In this document: positions 7,174-16,117 of the stretch, piece after piece | How positions within the stretch are numbered: the stretch's first letter is position 1 | Layout of the letters: each line of letters starts with the position of its first letter | Source of the DNA: AG25 sp035604455 | GTDB lineage: Bacteria > Gemmatimonadota > Gemmatimonadetes > Gemmatimonadales > GWC2-71-9 | Direction of reading: 5' to 3' | Length of the DNA: 17,381 bases | Assembly (NCBI GenBank): GCA_035604455.1 | Contig: DATNIM010000023.1 | Coordinates: 1 to 17,381 of the forward strand | Position numbers and translations under genes: made by a program | Notes under the pieces: generated by a model | What the model saw: the letters and a program-made list of their open reading frames with translations, nothing else | What the model was told of the DNA's origin: nothing | Database searches by the model: none

Positions 7174-9018
7174 TTAGCCACCCCGCCGGGGCAGTTGCGC
7201 CGGGCCCCGTCGCACGCGCAAGGCATTTAGGATGACGGCCGCGTCGAGGGCTTCCTGCATCACGGCCCCGACCGCCGGTGTTATCACGCCAAAGCTCGCG
7301 ATTCCCATGAGGACGGCGCTCACCCCGAGGCCGACGCCGATGCTTTGGAGCGCGATGCGCCGCATCCGCTGGCTGATCGCCATGGCGTCGCCGACGCGGG
7401 AGATGTCATCGACGAGGAGCACTATGTCCGCTGCTTCTGCCGATACCGCCGTGCCGTGCGCTCCCATGGCGATCCCGACGGTCGCCGCGGCGAGCGCCGG
7501 GGCGTCGTTGATCCCGTCCCCCACCATCGCTACTGCCCCGAAGCGCCCCTTCAGCTCCTGGACGGCCGTGACCTTGTCGGCCGGAAGCAGGTTGGCGCGC
7601 ACCGACCGGATGCCCGCTTGCGCCGCGATTGACTGCGCAGCTACCTCGCCGTCTCCCGTGAGCATCACCGTTTCGCTCACCCCAAGGACGGCGAGGCGCT
7701 GCATCAACGCGGGAACTTGATGGCGCAGTCGGTCAGCAAAGTGGATCGAACCCGCGAGGCGCCCGTCCACGGCGACGAATGCTGTCGTCCCATCGTCGGT
7801 CGCGGGCAGAGCGACCCCTCGACTGGCAAGAAAGGCTGCCGACCCGACCGCCACCTCGCGGCCGTGCACCGTCCCCCACACCCCGGACCCGGCGCTTTCG
7901 CGAAACGCTGTCGCGACGGCGAGGCGCCCGAGTCGCTCGCGTCCCGCCTCTGCCACCGCCTGGCCGAGGTGGTGCGAGGACAGCTGCTCCACGGCGGCCG
8001 CGAGCTCTAGGACTTCGTCGGCGGCGAACGCCCCCATGGGCGCCACTCGTTCAACCGTCGGGTGGCCGACCGTGAGGGTGCCGGTCTTATCGAAGACGAC
8101 GACCCGAGTTCGGCCGAGCTGTTCGATCGCGGCCCCCGTCTTGACGATGACCCCGACGTCCGCCGCTCGCGAGACACCCGCGATCACCGCCACCGGGGTG
8201 GCGAGGATGAGCGGGCAAGGCGTCGCGACGACGAGCACGGCGAGCACCGTCGTCACATCATGGGTGGCGAGCCAAGTGAGGCCGCAGACCGCAAGGGTGA
8301 GCGGCGTGAACCACACGGCGGCACGGTCGGCGAGGCGCTGGATGGGCGGCCTCTCGTGACGGGCTCGCTCGACGAGCTGGACGATTTGCTGGTATTGGCT
8401 CCCTTGGGCCGGCCGGACGGCGCGCATGCGCAGGGCGCCATCCAGGTTCGCGCTCCCCGAGAGCAGCGCCGTGCCCGGCGTCGCCCGGATCGGAAGCGGT
8501 TCCCCGGTCAACGCGGACTGGTCGACTGTCGCGCTCCCCTCGACGACCTCGCCGTCGACGGGGACCAGATCTCCGGGCCGCACAAGAAGCATGTCTCCGA
8601 CCCGGATGTCCTCGACGGGGAGTTCTTCCACGCGATCGTCGGACACCCGATGTCCGATCTTCGGTGCGCGGGCTAAGAGCGTTTCAAGGGACTGAGAGGC
8701 CCGGCCCATGGCGTATCGCTCGAGGCCCTCGCCCCCCGACTGCATCAGCACAATGACGGCTCCGGCGAGGTATTCGTGCACCGCCAATGCCGTGACGATC
8801 GCGAGCATCGCGACCACGTCGGCTGCGAACCGCCCGCGCAACACGCCCCACAGCGTACGCGCCACAATCGGCGCGCCAGCCACGACCAGCGTCCAGAGCC
8901 AGATCTGTTGTGCCAGGATGGGCGCCCCGGATGCGAACCGCGCGATGAGGCCGGCTGCGAGGCCGATTGCGGTGACGACGGGAAGGGGGTGCGAACGGAC
9001 CAACCGCGTTGCCAACAC
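7174..9018 (-). CDS. P1B-type heavy-metal-transporting ATPase, TPCP class
   Basis: Inner-membrane ATP-driven metal pump, 614 residues, probably an exporter. The GTG at 9018 is preceded by AAAGAGAGATC. It has VDQSALTGEPLPI (165-177) in the actuator domain, DKTGTLT (310-316) with phosphorylated Asp310, MLTGD (452-456) and VGDGINDAPAL (499-509). The membrane metal motif is TPCP (266-269), not the CPC of Cu or Zn/Cd pumps, and the last helix has QEALD (588-592). As I recall, TPCP plus QExxD marks the P1B-5 group, linked to Ni/Fe transport. The N-terminal metal-binding domain and the C-terminal hemerythrin domain known in some P1B-5 pumps are both absent. The usual nucleotide-site His-Pro is His-His here (SSHHLG, 347-352). 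Substrate metal is inferred only; no metal-sensing regulator is adjacent. Confidence 0.93.
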   Translation of the reverse strand: MLATRLVRSHPLPVVTAIGLAAGLIARFASGAPILAQQIWLWTLVVAGAPIVARTLWGVLRGRFAADVVAMLAIVTALAVHEYLAGAVIVLMQSGGEGLERYAMGRASQSLETLLARAPKIGHRVSDDRVEELPVEDIRVGDMLLVRPGDLVPVDGEVVEGSATVDQSALTGEPLPIRATPGTALLSGSANLDGALRMRAVRPAQGSQYQQIVQLVERARHERPPIQRLADRAAVWFTPLTLAVCGLTWLATHDVTTVLAVLVVATPCPLILATPVAVIAGVSRAADVGVIVKTGAAIEQLGRTRVVVFDKTGTLTVGHPTVERVAPMGAFAADEVLELAAAVEQLSSHHLGQAVAEAGRERLGRLAVATAFRESAGSGVWGTVHGREVAVGSAAFLASRGVALPATDDGTTAFVAVDGRLAGSIHFADRLRHQVPALMQRLAVLGVSETVMLTGDGEVAAQSIAAQAGIRSVRANLLPADKVTAVQELKGRFGAVAMVGDGINDAPALAAATVGIAMGAHGTAVSAEAADIVLLVDDISRVGDAMAISQRMRRIALQSIGVGLGVSAVLMGIASFGVITPAVGAVMQEALDAAVILNALRVRRGPAQLPRRGG

Positions 9019-9174
9019 GATCTCTCTTTGCCGCGCTCCGTCTTTCCGGTGTCCGCCGCTCGCTACCGGTTCGGTGTGCTTACTTACCGGAGACCTCTTG
9101 GCGTAGAGTCGCGATCACGGTGCGAATAGGAGCATGCTAGCGAATGCCTTACCGAGGGTGTTCCGACAGCTCAG

Positions 9175-9202
9175 TTGCTAGTCCAGAACGTCCGCCTAAG
9201 AT
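9175..9202 (+). promoter_or_regulatory. Possible sigma-70-type promoter for the phosphoesterase gene
   Basis: TTGCTA (9175-9180), 16 bases, TAAGAT (9197-9202), about 74 bases before the ATG at 9276, in the 257-base gap between divergent genes. Just downstream is a small hairpin CGACGC-CTC-GCGTCG (9211-9225). Both boxes are imperfect matches, so this is tentative. Confidence 0.3.
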
Positions 9203-9275
9203 GCATCTTGCGACGCCTCGCGTCGAGCGGGGTCGAGGGCTCGACGGAATCCTGAGTATCTCTTGCGGACACCCA

Positions 9276-9956
9276 ATGGTGAGGGCGATGACACCCGCAA
9301 CCCACCGCCGCGACCCGGGCCCTGAGCCTGCGGACGATCGCGCGGACGGCGGGAAAGAATCCGGATCCCTCATTTTTGTCGTTCAAAAGCATCGCGCCTC
9401 TCAGCTGCATTATGATTTTCGCCTGGAATGGGACGGCAGACTCCTTTCTTGGGCGATTCCGAAAGGGCCTTCGCTCTCGCCGTCGGTCAAACGTCTTGCA
9501 ATGAGCGTGGAGGATCACGCCGTCGAATACGCCGGTTTCGAAGGCGTGATTCCCGCCGGTGAGTACGGGGCCGGAACCGTGATGGTTTGGGACCACGGTA
9601 CCTGGGAACCGGACCTGCCCGACGCGAATGCGGCGCTGCAGAAAGGCGACCTGAAGTTCACTCTCCGCGGATCGAAGCTGAAGGGATCATGGGCCCTTGT
9701 TCGCACGCGAGGCTACGGCTCGTCTCGCCGTTCCTCGTGGCTCCTCATCAAACATCGGGACGAATATGCCTCACAGCGCGACATTGCCGTCGAGGAGCCC
9801 TACTCCGCACTGACGCATCGGCTCTTGGCGGACATCGCGCGAGATGGCGGCGGCGACGTTGAGAAGGCGGCGAGCGGCGATCCCGCGGGGCCCGAAACAG
9901 GGCGCGTCTCCTCGATGAACCCTCGCTCCGTGAGGGGACGCAAGCGTCAGCGCTAG
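9276..9956 (+). CDS. Stand-alone DNA ligase D-type 3'-phosphoesterase domain protein
   Basis: Predicted DNA-end-processing enzyme of 227 residues that trims 3'-phosphate or 3'-ribonucleotide ends, as the PE domain of LigD does in bacterial non-homologous end joining. The core runs from FVVQKHRASQLHYDFRLEWDG through SWAIPKGPSL, SVEDHAVEYAGFEGVIP and AGEYGAGTVMVWDHGTWEP to LLIKHRDEYA. The metal and catalytic residues expected from Pseudomonas LigD (the His of QKH, the His and Asp of HYDFR, the His of VEDH) are all present. There is no ligase or polymerase domain and no Ku gene in this window. The start is uncertain: ATG 9276 or ATG 9288 (GAGGG immediately before the second); the open frame reaches back to 9144 without family-like sequence. 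The C-terminal 40 residues are basic and low in complexity, perhaps for DNA contact. Confidence 0.88.
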   Translation: MVRAMTPATHRRDPGPEPADDRADGGKESGSLIFVVQKHRASQLHYDFRLEWDGRLLSWAIPKGPSLSPSVKRLAMSVEDHAVEYAGFEGVIPAGEYGAGTVMVWDHGTWEPDLPDANAALQKGDLKFTLRGSKLKGSWALVRTRGYGSSRRSSWLLIKHRDEYASQRDIAVEEPYSALTHRLLADIARDGGGDVEKAASGDPAGPETGRVSSMNPRSVRGRKRQR

Positions 9957-10327
9957 CGCTCGGTGCGCCTGACCCGTCAATCGAGCGCACGAGCTCTTCT
10001 CACCGAATCGTGTCACCCAGCCGATGGGTTATTGCCTGGTCAGCCGTTCCCCCGCCTGGAGCTACAGCTGCACCTGAACGCGCACTTCGAAGACTTGGTA
10101 GTAGAGGCAGGCGGAAGCACGCGTCGGCGGGCAAGGCGTGTCGAGACATCAACGCGAACAGGCGTTTCGCACCGGGCGGGTAAGCCCGGACGGTCGGTTG
10201 AGATGAGCGTCTTGCGACCGGGCAAGAACGTCGTCGCGTCGAGGTCCATCGGGGACCACGCCTTGAGCCCCATCAGGATCGCTCGCCGTTCGTGGGTGGG
10301 CGGGTTGTGGTCGGGGTAGATTGCGAC
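9957..10327. other. Gene-free stretch of 371 bases
   Basis: I see no supportable gene. It opens with a 12-base perfect palindrome AGCGCTAGCGCT (9949-9960) that straddles the stop of the phosphoesterase gene. It also contains a small GC hairpin, CCGGGC (10172-10177) with GCCCGG (10184-10189). The promoter of the U32 gene is presumably here, but no clear boxes are visible. Confidence 0.5.
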
Positions 10328-12808
10328 ATGCACCGCGCCGTCCCCGAATTGCTCGCCCCCGCGGGAAGTCTCGACGCCGCCCGCGCCGCCATCGCCAACG
10401 GCGCGGACGCTGTCTACCTGGGCGTCGAAAAGTTCAACGCACGCGATGACGGGGCGCAACTCACCTTGGCCGAGCTCGAACAGGCCTGCCGCCTCGCGCA
10501 TGCCCGCGGGGCGCGCGTGTATCTCACGTTGAACGTCTTGATCAAACCGGCCGAGCTTGAAGATGCGTTGTCCCACCTCGGGAGCTGTGTCGACGCCGGC
10601 GTCGACGCCGTCCTGGTGCAGGATCTCGGCATGATCGGGCTCATCGGCCAGGTCTATCCAGACCTCGAGATCCACGGATCCACGCAGCTTACCGTGCATG
10701 ACGCGGGTGGTGCGCGCTTGCTGCAGCAGATGGGGGTCTCGCGCGTCGTTCTGGCCCGCGAGAACACGCTCGACGACATCCGGGTAATCCGCGCCGCCGT
10801 CTCCGGAATTGAGCTCGAGTCGTTCGTCCATGGCGCACTATGCATTGCGTACTCGGGGCAGTGCTTCATGTCGGGCATGATCTCCGAACGGAGTGCCAAC
10901 CGAGGTGCCTGCGCGCAGTCCTGCCGCAAGGAGTACACGCTGACAGACGCCACGACCTCGGCCGTGCTTGATCGCGGCTATCTCATCTCCGCCAAAGACC
11001 TGGCCGCCTGGGAACACCTTGCCGCCATGGCAGATGCTGGGATTGGGTGTCTCAAGATCGAAGGGCGGAAGAAGAAACCTGAATATGTCGCCACGGTGAC
11101 GCGGGGCTATCGACGCTTTCTCAACGATCTCGCCGCCGGCAACTGGAAGGCCGAGGTTCCGTCAGAGCAAACCGAGCCCTTGGTGCAAATCTATTCGAGG
11201 GGGTTCACGGCCGGCATGTACGGCGGTCGCGTCGGTCGCGAATACATCACGCGCAGTCACCCAGACAATCGCGGCTTGGTCTTGGGACGAGTGGTCGGGC
11301 CATCCGGGAAGGACCTGCTCGTATCCGTGACGAGACCGCTCCACAGCGGCGACGGGGTGGGGTTCGAGCATCCGGAGGGGTCGGCGCGGGGGAATACGGG
11401 TTTCACGGTGGGTCGCGTTCGCACAGTGAGCAGCGGCAATGGCGTGCTCACGCAGGCCATCGCAGCCCCTCGCGATGTCCCCGCCGGCTGGGTCGTCGTG
11501 CGATCCTCACAGGCGAGCCTCCTCGAGCAAGCACGCGCGTCTCTTGCGGCGGTGACCACGCCAGCCGGGGGAGCGAGACAACCGCTCCAGGTTCGTGCCA
11601 CCGGCCGAAACGGGAGCCCACTCACGCTCCACTGGACGGCAGACCAGCAGACCGTCACTGTGCGCAGTGCCATCACACTCAGCCCCGCGACCCGGCACGG
11701 ACTGGACGCCGCGAGCTTGCGACGGCAGTTAGGCCGGCTCGGCGACACGCCGTTCGCCCTAGCCGCGGTGGATCTGAGCGCGCTCGAGCCGAATCTGTTC
11801 ATGCCCGTGAGCGTGCTCAACGATCTGCGCCAAGAGGCGATCGCCGCGCTGGTTCCGGCGTGCGAGCAGGTTCGCGCGCAAGACGCGGTGACGCGGCGGG
11901 CGCGGGTGAGGGGAACGATCGCAGGTCTTCCCCGCACGACGCCCCCAGGCGTGGCGCCCGTACTGACCGCCGAGGTGTGGCGGCTCGAGGACGCGGAGGT
12001 CGCCGTCGCGGCGGGCGCGACTGAAATCTCATTGGACTTGTTTCTGCGGCACCCGCCGCCCCCCGTGAGCCGGGTCCGGGGCCTGATCGAGACGATGGCG
12101 AGCCGTGGGGTCACAGTTCGGCTGCGGACGCCAACGGTTGTGCGGCCCGACGATCGCAGGTTCGTCGACAAGTGGCTCGCGTTGGACACGGCACTCGTCA
12201 GCGGTCATCTGGGGATCGTCGCGGAGCTCGCGCGAGAGCGAGACCTCGTCGCCGACTACGGTGTGAACTGCTTCAACGAGTTCACTGCCGCGGAGTTATT
12301 TCGGTTGGGCGCCCGTCGCGTGGTGCTCTCGATCGAGCTCACGGCCGACGAGATGGCCCAGGCGAGCGCGCCGTGGCTGGGCCGGGCCTTCGACGTCGTC
12401 GCCTACGGGCGTCCGGAGGGCATGACGATCGAGCATTGCGTACTGTCGGCAGCGTTCGATCGCGAACCGTTCACTTGTCGTGACCTCTGTGTAGCGAAGC
12501 ACCCCAACGTGGCGCTCACCGATCAGGTAGGGTATACGTTCCCGGTGGCCACAGACTACGCGTGCCGCAACCGGCTGCTGCATTCGCGTCCCGTGAACGC
12601 CGCGAGCTACGTCCCCGCCTTGTGGCGCGCCGGGATCCGCAACTACCGCCTGGTATTCAACGTCCCCGGCGATCCCGTTGCGGAGAAGACCAAGGCGTTC
12701 CGGACCCTGATCGACACGCTCGAAGAAAGCCGCACACCGAACGCCGAAGTGATCCGCCAGACCTGCCAGGGTGCGTTTACGCGAGGCCACTTCGCCCGTC
12801 CCGTCTAG
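10328..12808 (+). CDS. Tandem U32 family protein (RlhA-like; 'peptidase U32')
   Basis: Predicted cytosolic iron-sulphur enzyme of 826 residues in the U32 family, whose characterised members hydroxylate rRNA or tRNA (RlhA makes 5-hydroxycytidine in 23S rRNA; TrhP acts on tRNA). The ATG at 10328 puts the family opening PELLAPAGSLDAARAAIANG at residue 6; a GTG at 10292 is less likely. The signature is ELESFVHGALCIAYSGQCF, then SANRGACAQSCRKEY; Cys172, Cys179, Cys195 and Cys199 are candidate cluster ligands. A DUF3656-like middle region lies roughly at 300-540. A second U32-like module follows, with Cys704, Cys717, Cys721 and Cys746 (DYACRNRLLHSRP) and the closing TRGHF. E. coli RlhA is about 650 residues, so this is the long form. 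The exact substrate cannot be read from sequence, and 'peptidase' is probably a historical label. Confidence 0.9.
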   Translation: MHRAVPELLAPAGSLDAARAAIANGADAVYLGVEKFNARDDGAQLTLAELEQACRLAHARGARVYLTLNVLIKPAELEDALSHLGSCVDAGVDAVLVQDLGMIGLIGQVYPDLEIHGSTQLTVHDAGGARLLQQMGVSRVVLARENTLDDIRVIRAAVSGIELESFVHGALCIAYSGQCFMSGMISERSANRGACAQSCRKEYTLTDATTSAVLDRGYLISAKDLAAWEHLAAMADAGIGCLKIEGRKKKPEYVATVTRGYRRFLNDLAAGNWKAEVPSEQTEPLVQIYSRGFTAGMYGGRVGREYITRSHPDNRGLVLGRVVGPSGKDLLVSVTRPLHSGDGVGFEHPEGSARGNTGFTVGRVRTVSSGNGVLTQAIAAPRDVPAGWVVVRSSQASLLEQARASLAAVTTPAGGARQPLQVRATGRNGSPLTLHWTADQQTVTVRSAITLSPATRHGLDAASLRRQLGRLGDTPFALAAVDLSALEPNLFMPVSVLNDLRQEAIAALVPACEQVRAQDAVTRRARVRGTIAGLPRTTPPGVAPVLTAEVWRLEDAEVAVAAGATEISLDLFLRHPPPPVSRVRGLIETMASRGVTVRLRTPTVVRPDDRRFVDKWLALDTALVSGHLGIVAELARERDLVADYGVNCFNEFTAAELFRLGARRVVLSIELTADEMAQASAPWLGRAFDVVAYGRPEGMTIEHCVLSAAFDREPFTCRDLCVAKHPNVALTDQVGYTFPVATDYACRNRLLHSRPVNAASYVPALWRAGIRNYRLVFNVPGDPVAEKTKAFRTLIDTLEESRTPNAEVIRQTCQGAFTRGHFARPV

Positions 12809-12843
12809 TCAGCGTGCCGGCGGAGTGCGCTGGCCTGCGTGAT

Positions 12844-15423
12844 CTACTCGATTAAAGCGCGCCACGCAGCCAAGGGCGACTTTCGAAGAAGATCACCAGA
12901 ACTCGCCCATCCTACGGCGGTCGTGAGACCTGCGACCCCGAGCCCCGCTGCGGCCAGGGCTTTCCAAGGGAGCGTGAAAGGCATCTCAAGAACGAATCGG
13001 ACGACTCCCCAGCCCGCGGCGCCCGCCAGGAGCAGGCCGACCGCGCCCGCCAGGGATCCCCACAGGATGTATTCCATGAACACGATGCTCCGGATTTGGA
13101 CATCGCTCGCGCCGAGCATGCGCAGCAGCAGCGTCTCGCGCTCGCGCTGGAGGCGGGAGGTGGCGAGTCCGCCGATCAGAATCGTCACGCCGCTTGCGAG
13201 ACTGAACAGCGCCATGAAGCGGATCGCCGTCGATACCTTCGTCAGGACACTGTCGAGTGATTGCTCGACGAGGGCGATGTCGAGACACGTGATATTCGGA
13301 AAGCGAACCACGAGGTCCCGTTGCAACGTGGCTCGAAGGGACGGCGCAGCAACGCGCACGAGGGACGCGTAGGTTTGCGGCGCGTCCTCGAGTGTGCCGG
13401 GCTCGAAGACCACGAAGAAGTTCGGCTGGAACCGGCCCCAAGACACCCTCCGCAGGCTTGTCACTTCACTCTCAAGCGTCACTCCCTGCACATCCCACGT
13501 GACGTGTGACCCCACAGAGAGGCCCAACGCTTTGGCCAGGTCCTCGTCCACGGAGATGCGCGCCATCGGCTCGGAAGGCTCGCGGCTGGACCCGAGGCCC
13601 TGCCGAGTCAACCCGCCCGTGGGACCCCACCATTGTCCCGCCGTGATCTCCTCCCCTCCCACGAGGGAGTCGCGGTACGTGTTGCGGTACTCCCGCACGA
13701 GCGCCGCGCGCGAGAACGATCCGCGTCGCGAGGAATCGCGAAGCGCAGCGATCGGCTGACCGTTGACCCCGGTGATGCGGGCGGGCACGACGGGAATGAA
13801 GCCGGCGGGGGCGACACCGTGCCCCGAGAGGAAATCGACGACGTCCGAGCGCTGGTCGGGCTCGATGTCGAACAGCACCAGGTTTGCGCGGCCGGGCCCG
13901 GTATCCGGTGCAAACTGCGCGACGAGATTCCGTTGGACGACGTAGATCGTTCCGAGCAGACACACGCCGAACCCGAGCGACAGGATGACGGCGACCGTTT
14001 GGTTCTCGGGTCGAAACAGGTTGGCCAAGCCCTGGCGAACCACGTACGGGGCCGTAGCAGGGAGGAACCTCCGGAGCCCGTTCATCAGGCCAACGGCTGT
14101 GAGCCACAAGAGCAGGGCCGCTCCGCCGACGCCGCCGGCAAATCCCAGCCCCACGCCAGGGCGTGGTGCCTCCCACAACGACAAAACGACCACTCCGCCG
14201 GCAACGGCCGCGAAGGCCGCGAGCCGCCCCGCGCGGAGGCCGGGCGTCGGCCCGGTCTGATCGCGGCGGAGCGCCTGAAGGGGTGTCGCCGTTCGCAGGG
14301 CGAGCAACGGGACGAAGGCCGAAACGACGGCCGTCAAGACGCCGAGTGCGAGTCCTGACAGGACCACCCGACCATCGAGCGCCGGCGTGACTTCCAGGGG
14401 GAGGAAGGCCCGTGCAACGGCGGGCAGCACCGTTTGTGCCGCCACGCCGAGGAGGGCGCCTCCTGATGCGCCAATCAGGCCGACTGCGATCGCTTGCGCC
14501 AAGTAGATCGCGAACACCGAGCGCTCGGTCGCGCCGAGGCAGCGAAGCAGGGCCGCTGTCGACAGCTTGCTTCGAACGAAAACCCGGACCGCGCTGGCCA
14601 CGCCGAGGGCCCCGAGCAGCAGGGCGACCAGCGCTACCAATCCCAAATACCGGGCCAGGGTCCCTAGGGCGCGGTTCAAATCCTCCTCCTCGTCGCGCAC
14701 CGTGCGGTGCCCGATGCCGGCCGCGTCGAGCGCGGCCCGATGAGTGGCGAGGAACCGTTGGCCCTCGAGGTCGCTCGCGAACTTGAGGTACACGCGGTAC
14801 CGCGCGCGACTACCGAATCCCAGCAGCTCGGTCGATGCGAGGTAGCGAGCGGGAAGGAAAACGCGCGGGCCCAAGGCTGTCCGCAGACCGACGTCGCCGG
14901 GGGCGTCCGTGACGGCCCCCGCGATGGGAAAGCGCGCCTCGCCGACCGCCACGGTGTCGCCTACCCGTGCCCCCAGGGTGATCAGCACGGCGGAATCGAC
15001 CAATGCGCAGCGCGAAGTCTGGAGGGTGGGCCACAACCCCGGCGGCGCGGTCGTGATGGTCGCGTAGTAGGGGAACTGCCCCTCGATCGCCCGGATCTCG
15101 ACCAGTCGAGTCCGGCCGGTTCGCAGCGCGAGGACCATCGACCCGAAACTCGTCACCCGCGATACGGCGGCCCCCGCGCGGCGTGCGGAATCGAGCATCG
15201 CCGCAAGGGAGTCGAGCGGTTCGGGCGCTTGAAGCTCGAGGTCCGCGCCAAGGAGGGCACGGGCCTGGTGTATGACGGCTCGATTCACGTTCGCGCCGAA
15301 TGAATTGATCGCCACGACCGCGCCCACGCCGAGGCTCACCGCGGCCACGTGGAGGATCAAGCGCCCCCGCGCGCGGCGGCTCTCGCGCCACGCCATGACG
15401 AGGGCAAACCGTAGGAGGTTCAC
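12844..15423 (-). CDS. ybbP: FtsX/MacB-type ABC transporter permease (YbbP-like)
   Basis: Inner-membrane permease of 859 residues, partner of the ATPase encoded at once upstream. It starts at GTG 15423, 4 bases after the ybbA stop, so the two are co-transcribed and probably translationally coupled. An N-terminal membrane segment (about 22-40) is followed by a MacB-like periplasmic domain beginning VNRAVIHQARALLGADLELQ (from residue 47), then an FtsX domain with three helices (from about 260), further helices around 400-480, a second periplasmic domain, and a C-terminal FtsX domain (from about 735). This duplicated architecture is that of YbbP, longer than LolC/E or MacB. The sequence GADLxLxxP and the later FPYYATITTAPPGLWP resemble YbbP. 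The cargo of YbbAP is not firmly established; a lipid or envelope-related role is inferred. Confidence 0.92.
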   Translation of the reverse strand: MNLLRFALVMAWRESRRARGRLILHVAAVSLGVGAVVAINSFGANVNRAVIHQARALLGADLELQAPEPLDSLAAMLDSARRAGAAVSRVTSFGSMVLALRTGRTRLVEIRAIEGQFPYYATITTAPPGLWPTLQTSRCALVDSAVLITLGARVGDTVAVGEARFPIAGAVTDAPGDVGLRTALGPRVFLPARYLASTELLGFGSRARYRVYLKFASDLEGQRFLATHRAALDAAGIGHRTVRDEEEDLNRALGTLARYLGLVALVALLLGALGVASAVRVFVRSKLSTAALLRCLGATERSVFAIYLAQAIAVGLIGASGGALLGVAAQTVLPAVARAFLPLEVTPALDGRVVLSGLALGVLTAVVSAFVPLLALRTATPLQALRRDQTGPTPGLRAGRLAAFAAVAGGVVVLSLWEAPRPGVGLGFAGGVGGAALLLWLTAVGLMNGLRRFLPATAPYVVRQGLANLFRPENQTVAVILSLGFGVCLLGTIYVVQRNLVAQFAPDTGPGRANLVLFDIEPDQRSDVVDFLSGHGVAPAGFIPVVPARITGVNGQPIAALRDSSRRGSFSRAALVREYRNTYRDSLVGGEEITAGQWWGPTGGLTRQGLGSSREPSEPMARISVDEDLAKALGLSVGSHVTWDVQGVTLESEVTSLRRVSWGRFQPNFFVVFEPGTLEDAPQTYASLVRVAAPSLRATLQRDLVVRFPNITCLDIALVEQSLDSVLTKVSTAIRFMALFSLASGVTILIGGLATSRLQRERETLLLRMLGASDVQIRSIVFMEYILWGSLAGAVGLLLAGAAGWGVVRFVLEMPFTLPWKALAAAGLGVAGLTTAVGWASSGDLLRKSPLAAWRALIE

Positions 15424-15427
15424 TCAG

Positions 15428-16117
15428 CTAGCCCAAATCGGGCGGCCCGTCCGCGACGATCGACCCCCCCGCGAGGCGCACCACGCGTTGTGCGCGTGCG
15501 GCGAGTGTCGGATCGTGGGTCACCAGCACCAAGGTCGTGCGGACGTCGCGGTTGATCTCGATCAGCAGGTCGATCACCCTCATACCGGTTTCGGCGTCGA
15601 GACTTCCGGTCGGCTCATCCGCGAGCAGGACTTTGGGCTCGCCCGCGAACGCCCGCGCGAGCCCCACGCGCTGCTGCTCGCCGCCGGAGAGCTGCGCAGG
15701 GTAGTGGTGGGCGCGGTCGGCGAGGCCCACGCGGTCAAGCCAGTGCCGGGCTCGCGGAGTCGACGCGCTTGTTCGAGCGCCCCGAAGCTCAAGCGGCACG
15801 AGGACATTCTCAAGCGCCGTCAAAGTCGGGATCAGCTGAAAGGTTTGGAAAACAAACCCCACCTTGGTGGCCCGCACGGAGGCCCGGGCGTTCTCGGAAA
15901 GGTCGGCGAGATTCTGCCCGTCCAGGCGCACGATTCCCTTCGTAGGCGCGTCCAGCCCGGCGAGCAGGCCGAGGAGAGTGGTCTTGCCGCTCCCTGAGGG
16001 TCCGACGATCGCGACGAACGCCTGGGGCTCGATGGCGAGGTTGATATGTTTCAGCACCGTGAGTGGGGCGCCGGCACTCCAGTACGTCTGCTCGAGGTCA
16101 ATCGCTTCCAGCATCAT
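15428..16117 (-). CDS. ybbA: ABC transporter ATP-binding protein (YbbA-like)
   Basis: ATPase subunit of 229 residues for the YbbP-type permease, of the LolD/MacB/FtsE class. Walker A is GPSGSGKTT, the Q-loop is in VGFVFQTFQLIPTLTALENV, the signature is LSGGEQQRVGLARAF, Walker B is VLLADEPTGSLD and the switch His is in VTHD; all are intact. The start was taken as ATG 16115-16117, with a second ATG directly after it (16112-16114). No Shine-Dalgarno precedes either. TATCTT lies 9 bases before the ATG on the minus strand and could be a -10 box for a nearly leaderless message, but there is no good -35. It diverges directly from tesA. Confidence 0.94.
   Translation of the reverse strand: MMLEAIDLEQTYWSAGAPLTVLKHINLAIEPQAFVAIVGPSGSGKTTLLGLLAGLDAPTKGIVRLDGQNLADLSENARASVRATKVGFVFQTFQLIPTLTALENVLVPLELRGARTSASTPRARHWLDRVGLADRAHHYPAQLSGGEQQRVGLARAFAGEPKVLLADEPTGSLDAETGMRVIDLLIEINRDVRTTLVLVTHDPTLAARAQRVVRLAGGSIVADGPPDLG

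Noticed and set aside
10030..10090. Minus-strand frame reading YYQVFEVRVQVQL before a stop, as a gene remnant
   Set aside because: It looks protein-like for about 15 residues only, and I could not extend it or match it to a family.
10040..10831. 263-residue open frame on the minus strand overlapping the U32 gene start
   Set aside because: Most of it is antisense to the clearly conserved U32 N-terminus, and its composition is typical of a GC-rich antisense frame; the non-overlapping tail matches nothing I recognise.
11257..12189. 310-residue minus-strand open frame opposite the U32 gene
   Set aside because: Antisense shadow of the DUF3656-like region; Ser/Thr/Arg-rich with no domain, signal or ribosome site.
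12835..12869. CTGCGTG/CACGCAG inverted repeat between the convergent U32 and ybbP genes as a bidirectional terminator
   Set aside because: The 7-base arms enclose 21 bases and no T-run follows on either strand; weak enough to be chance.
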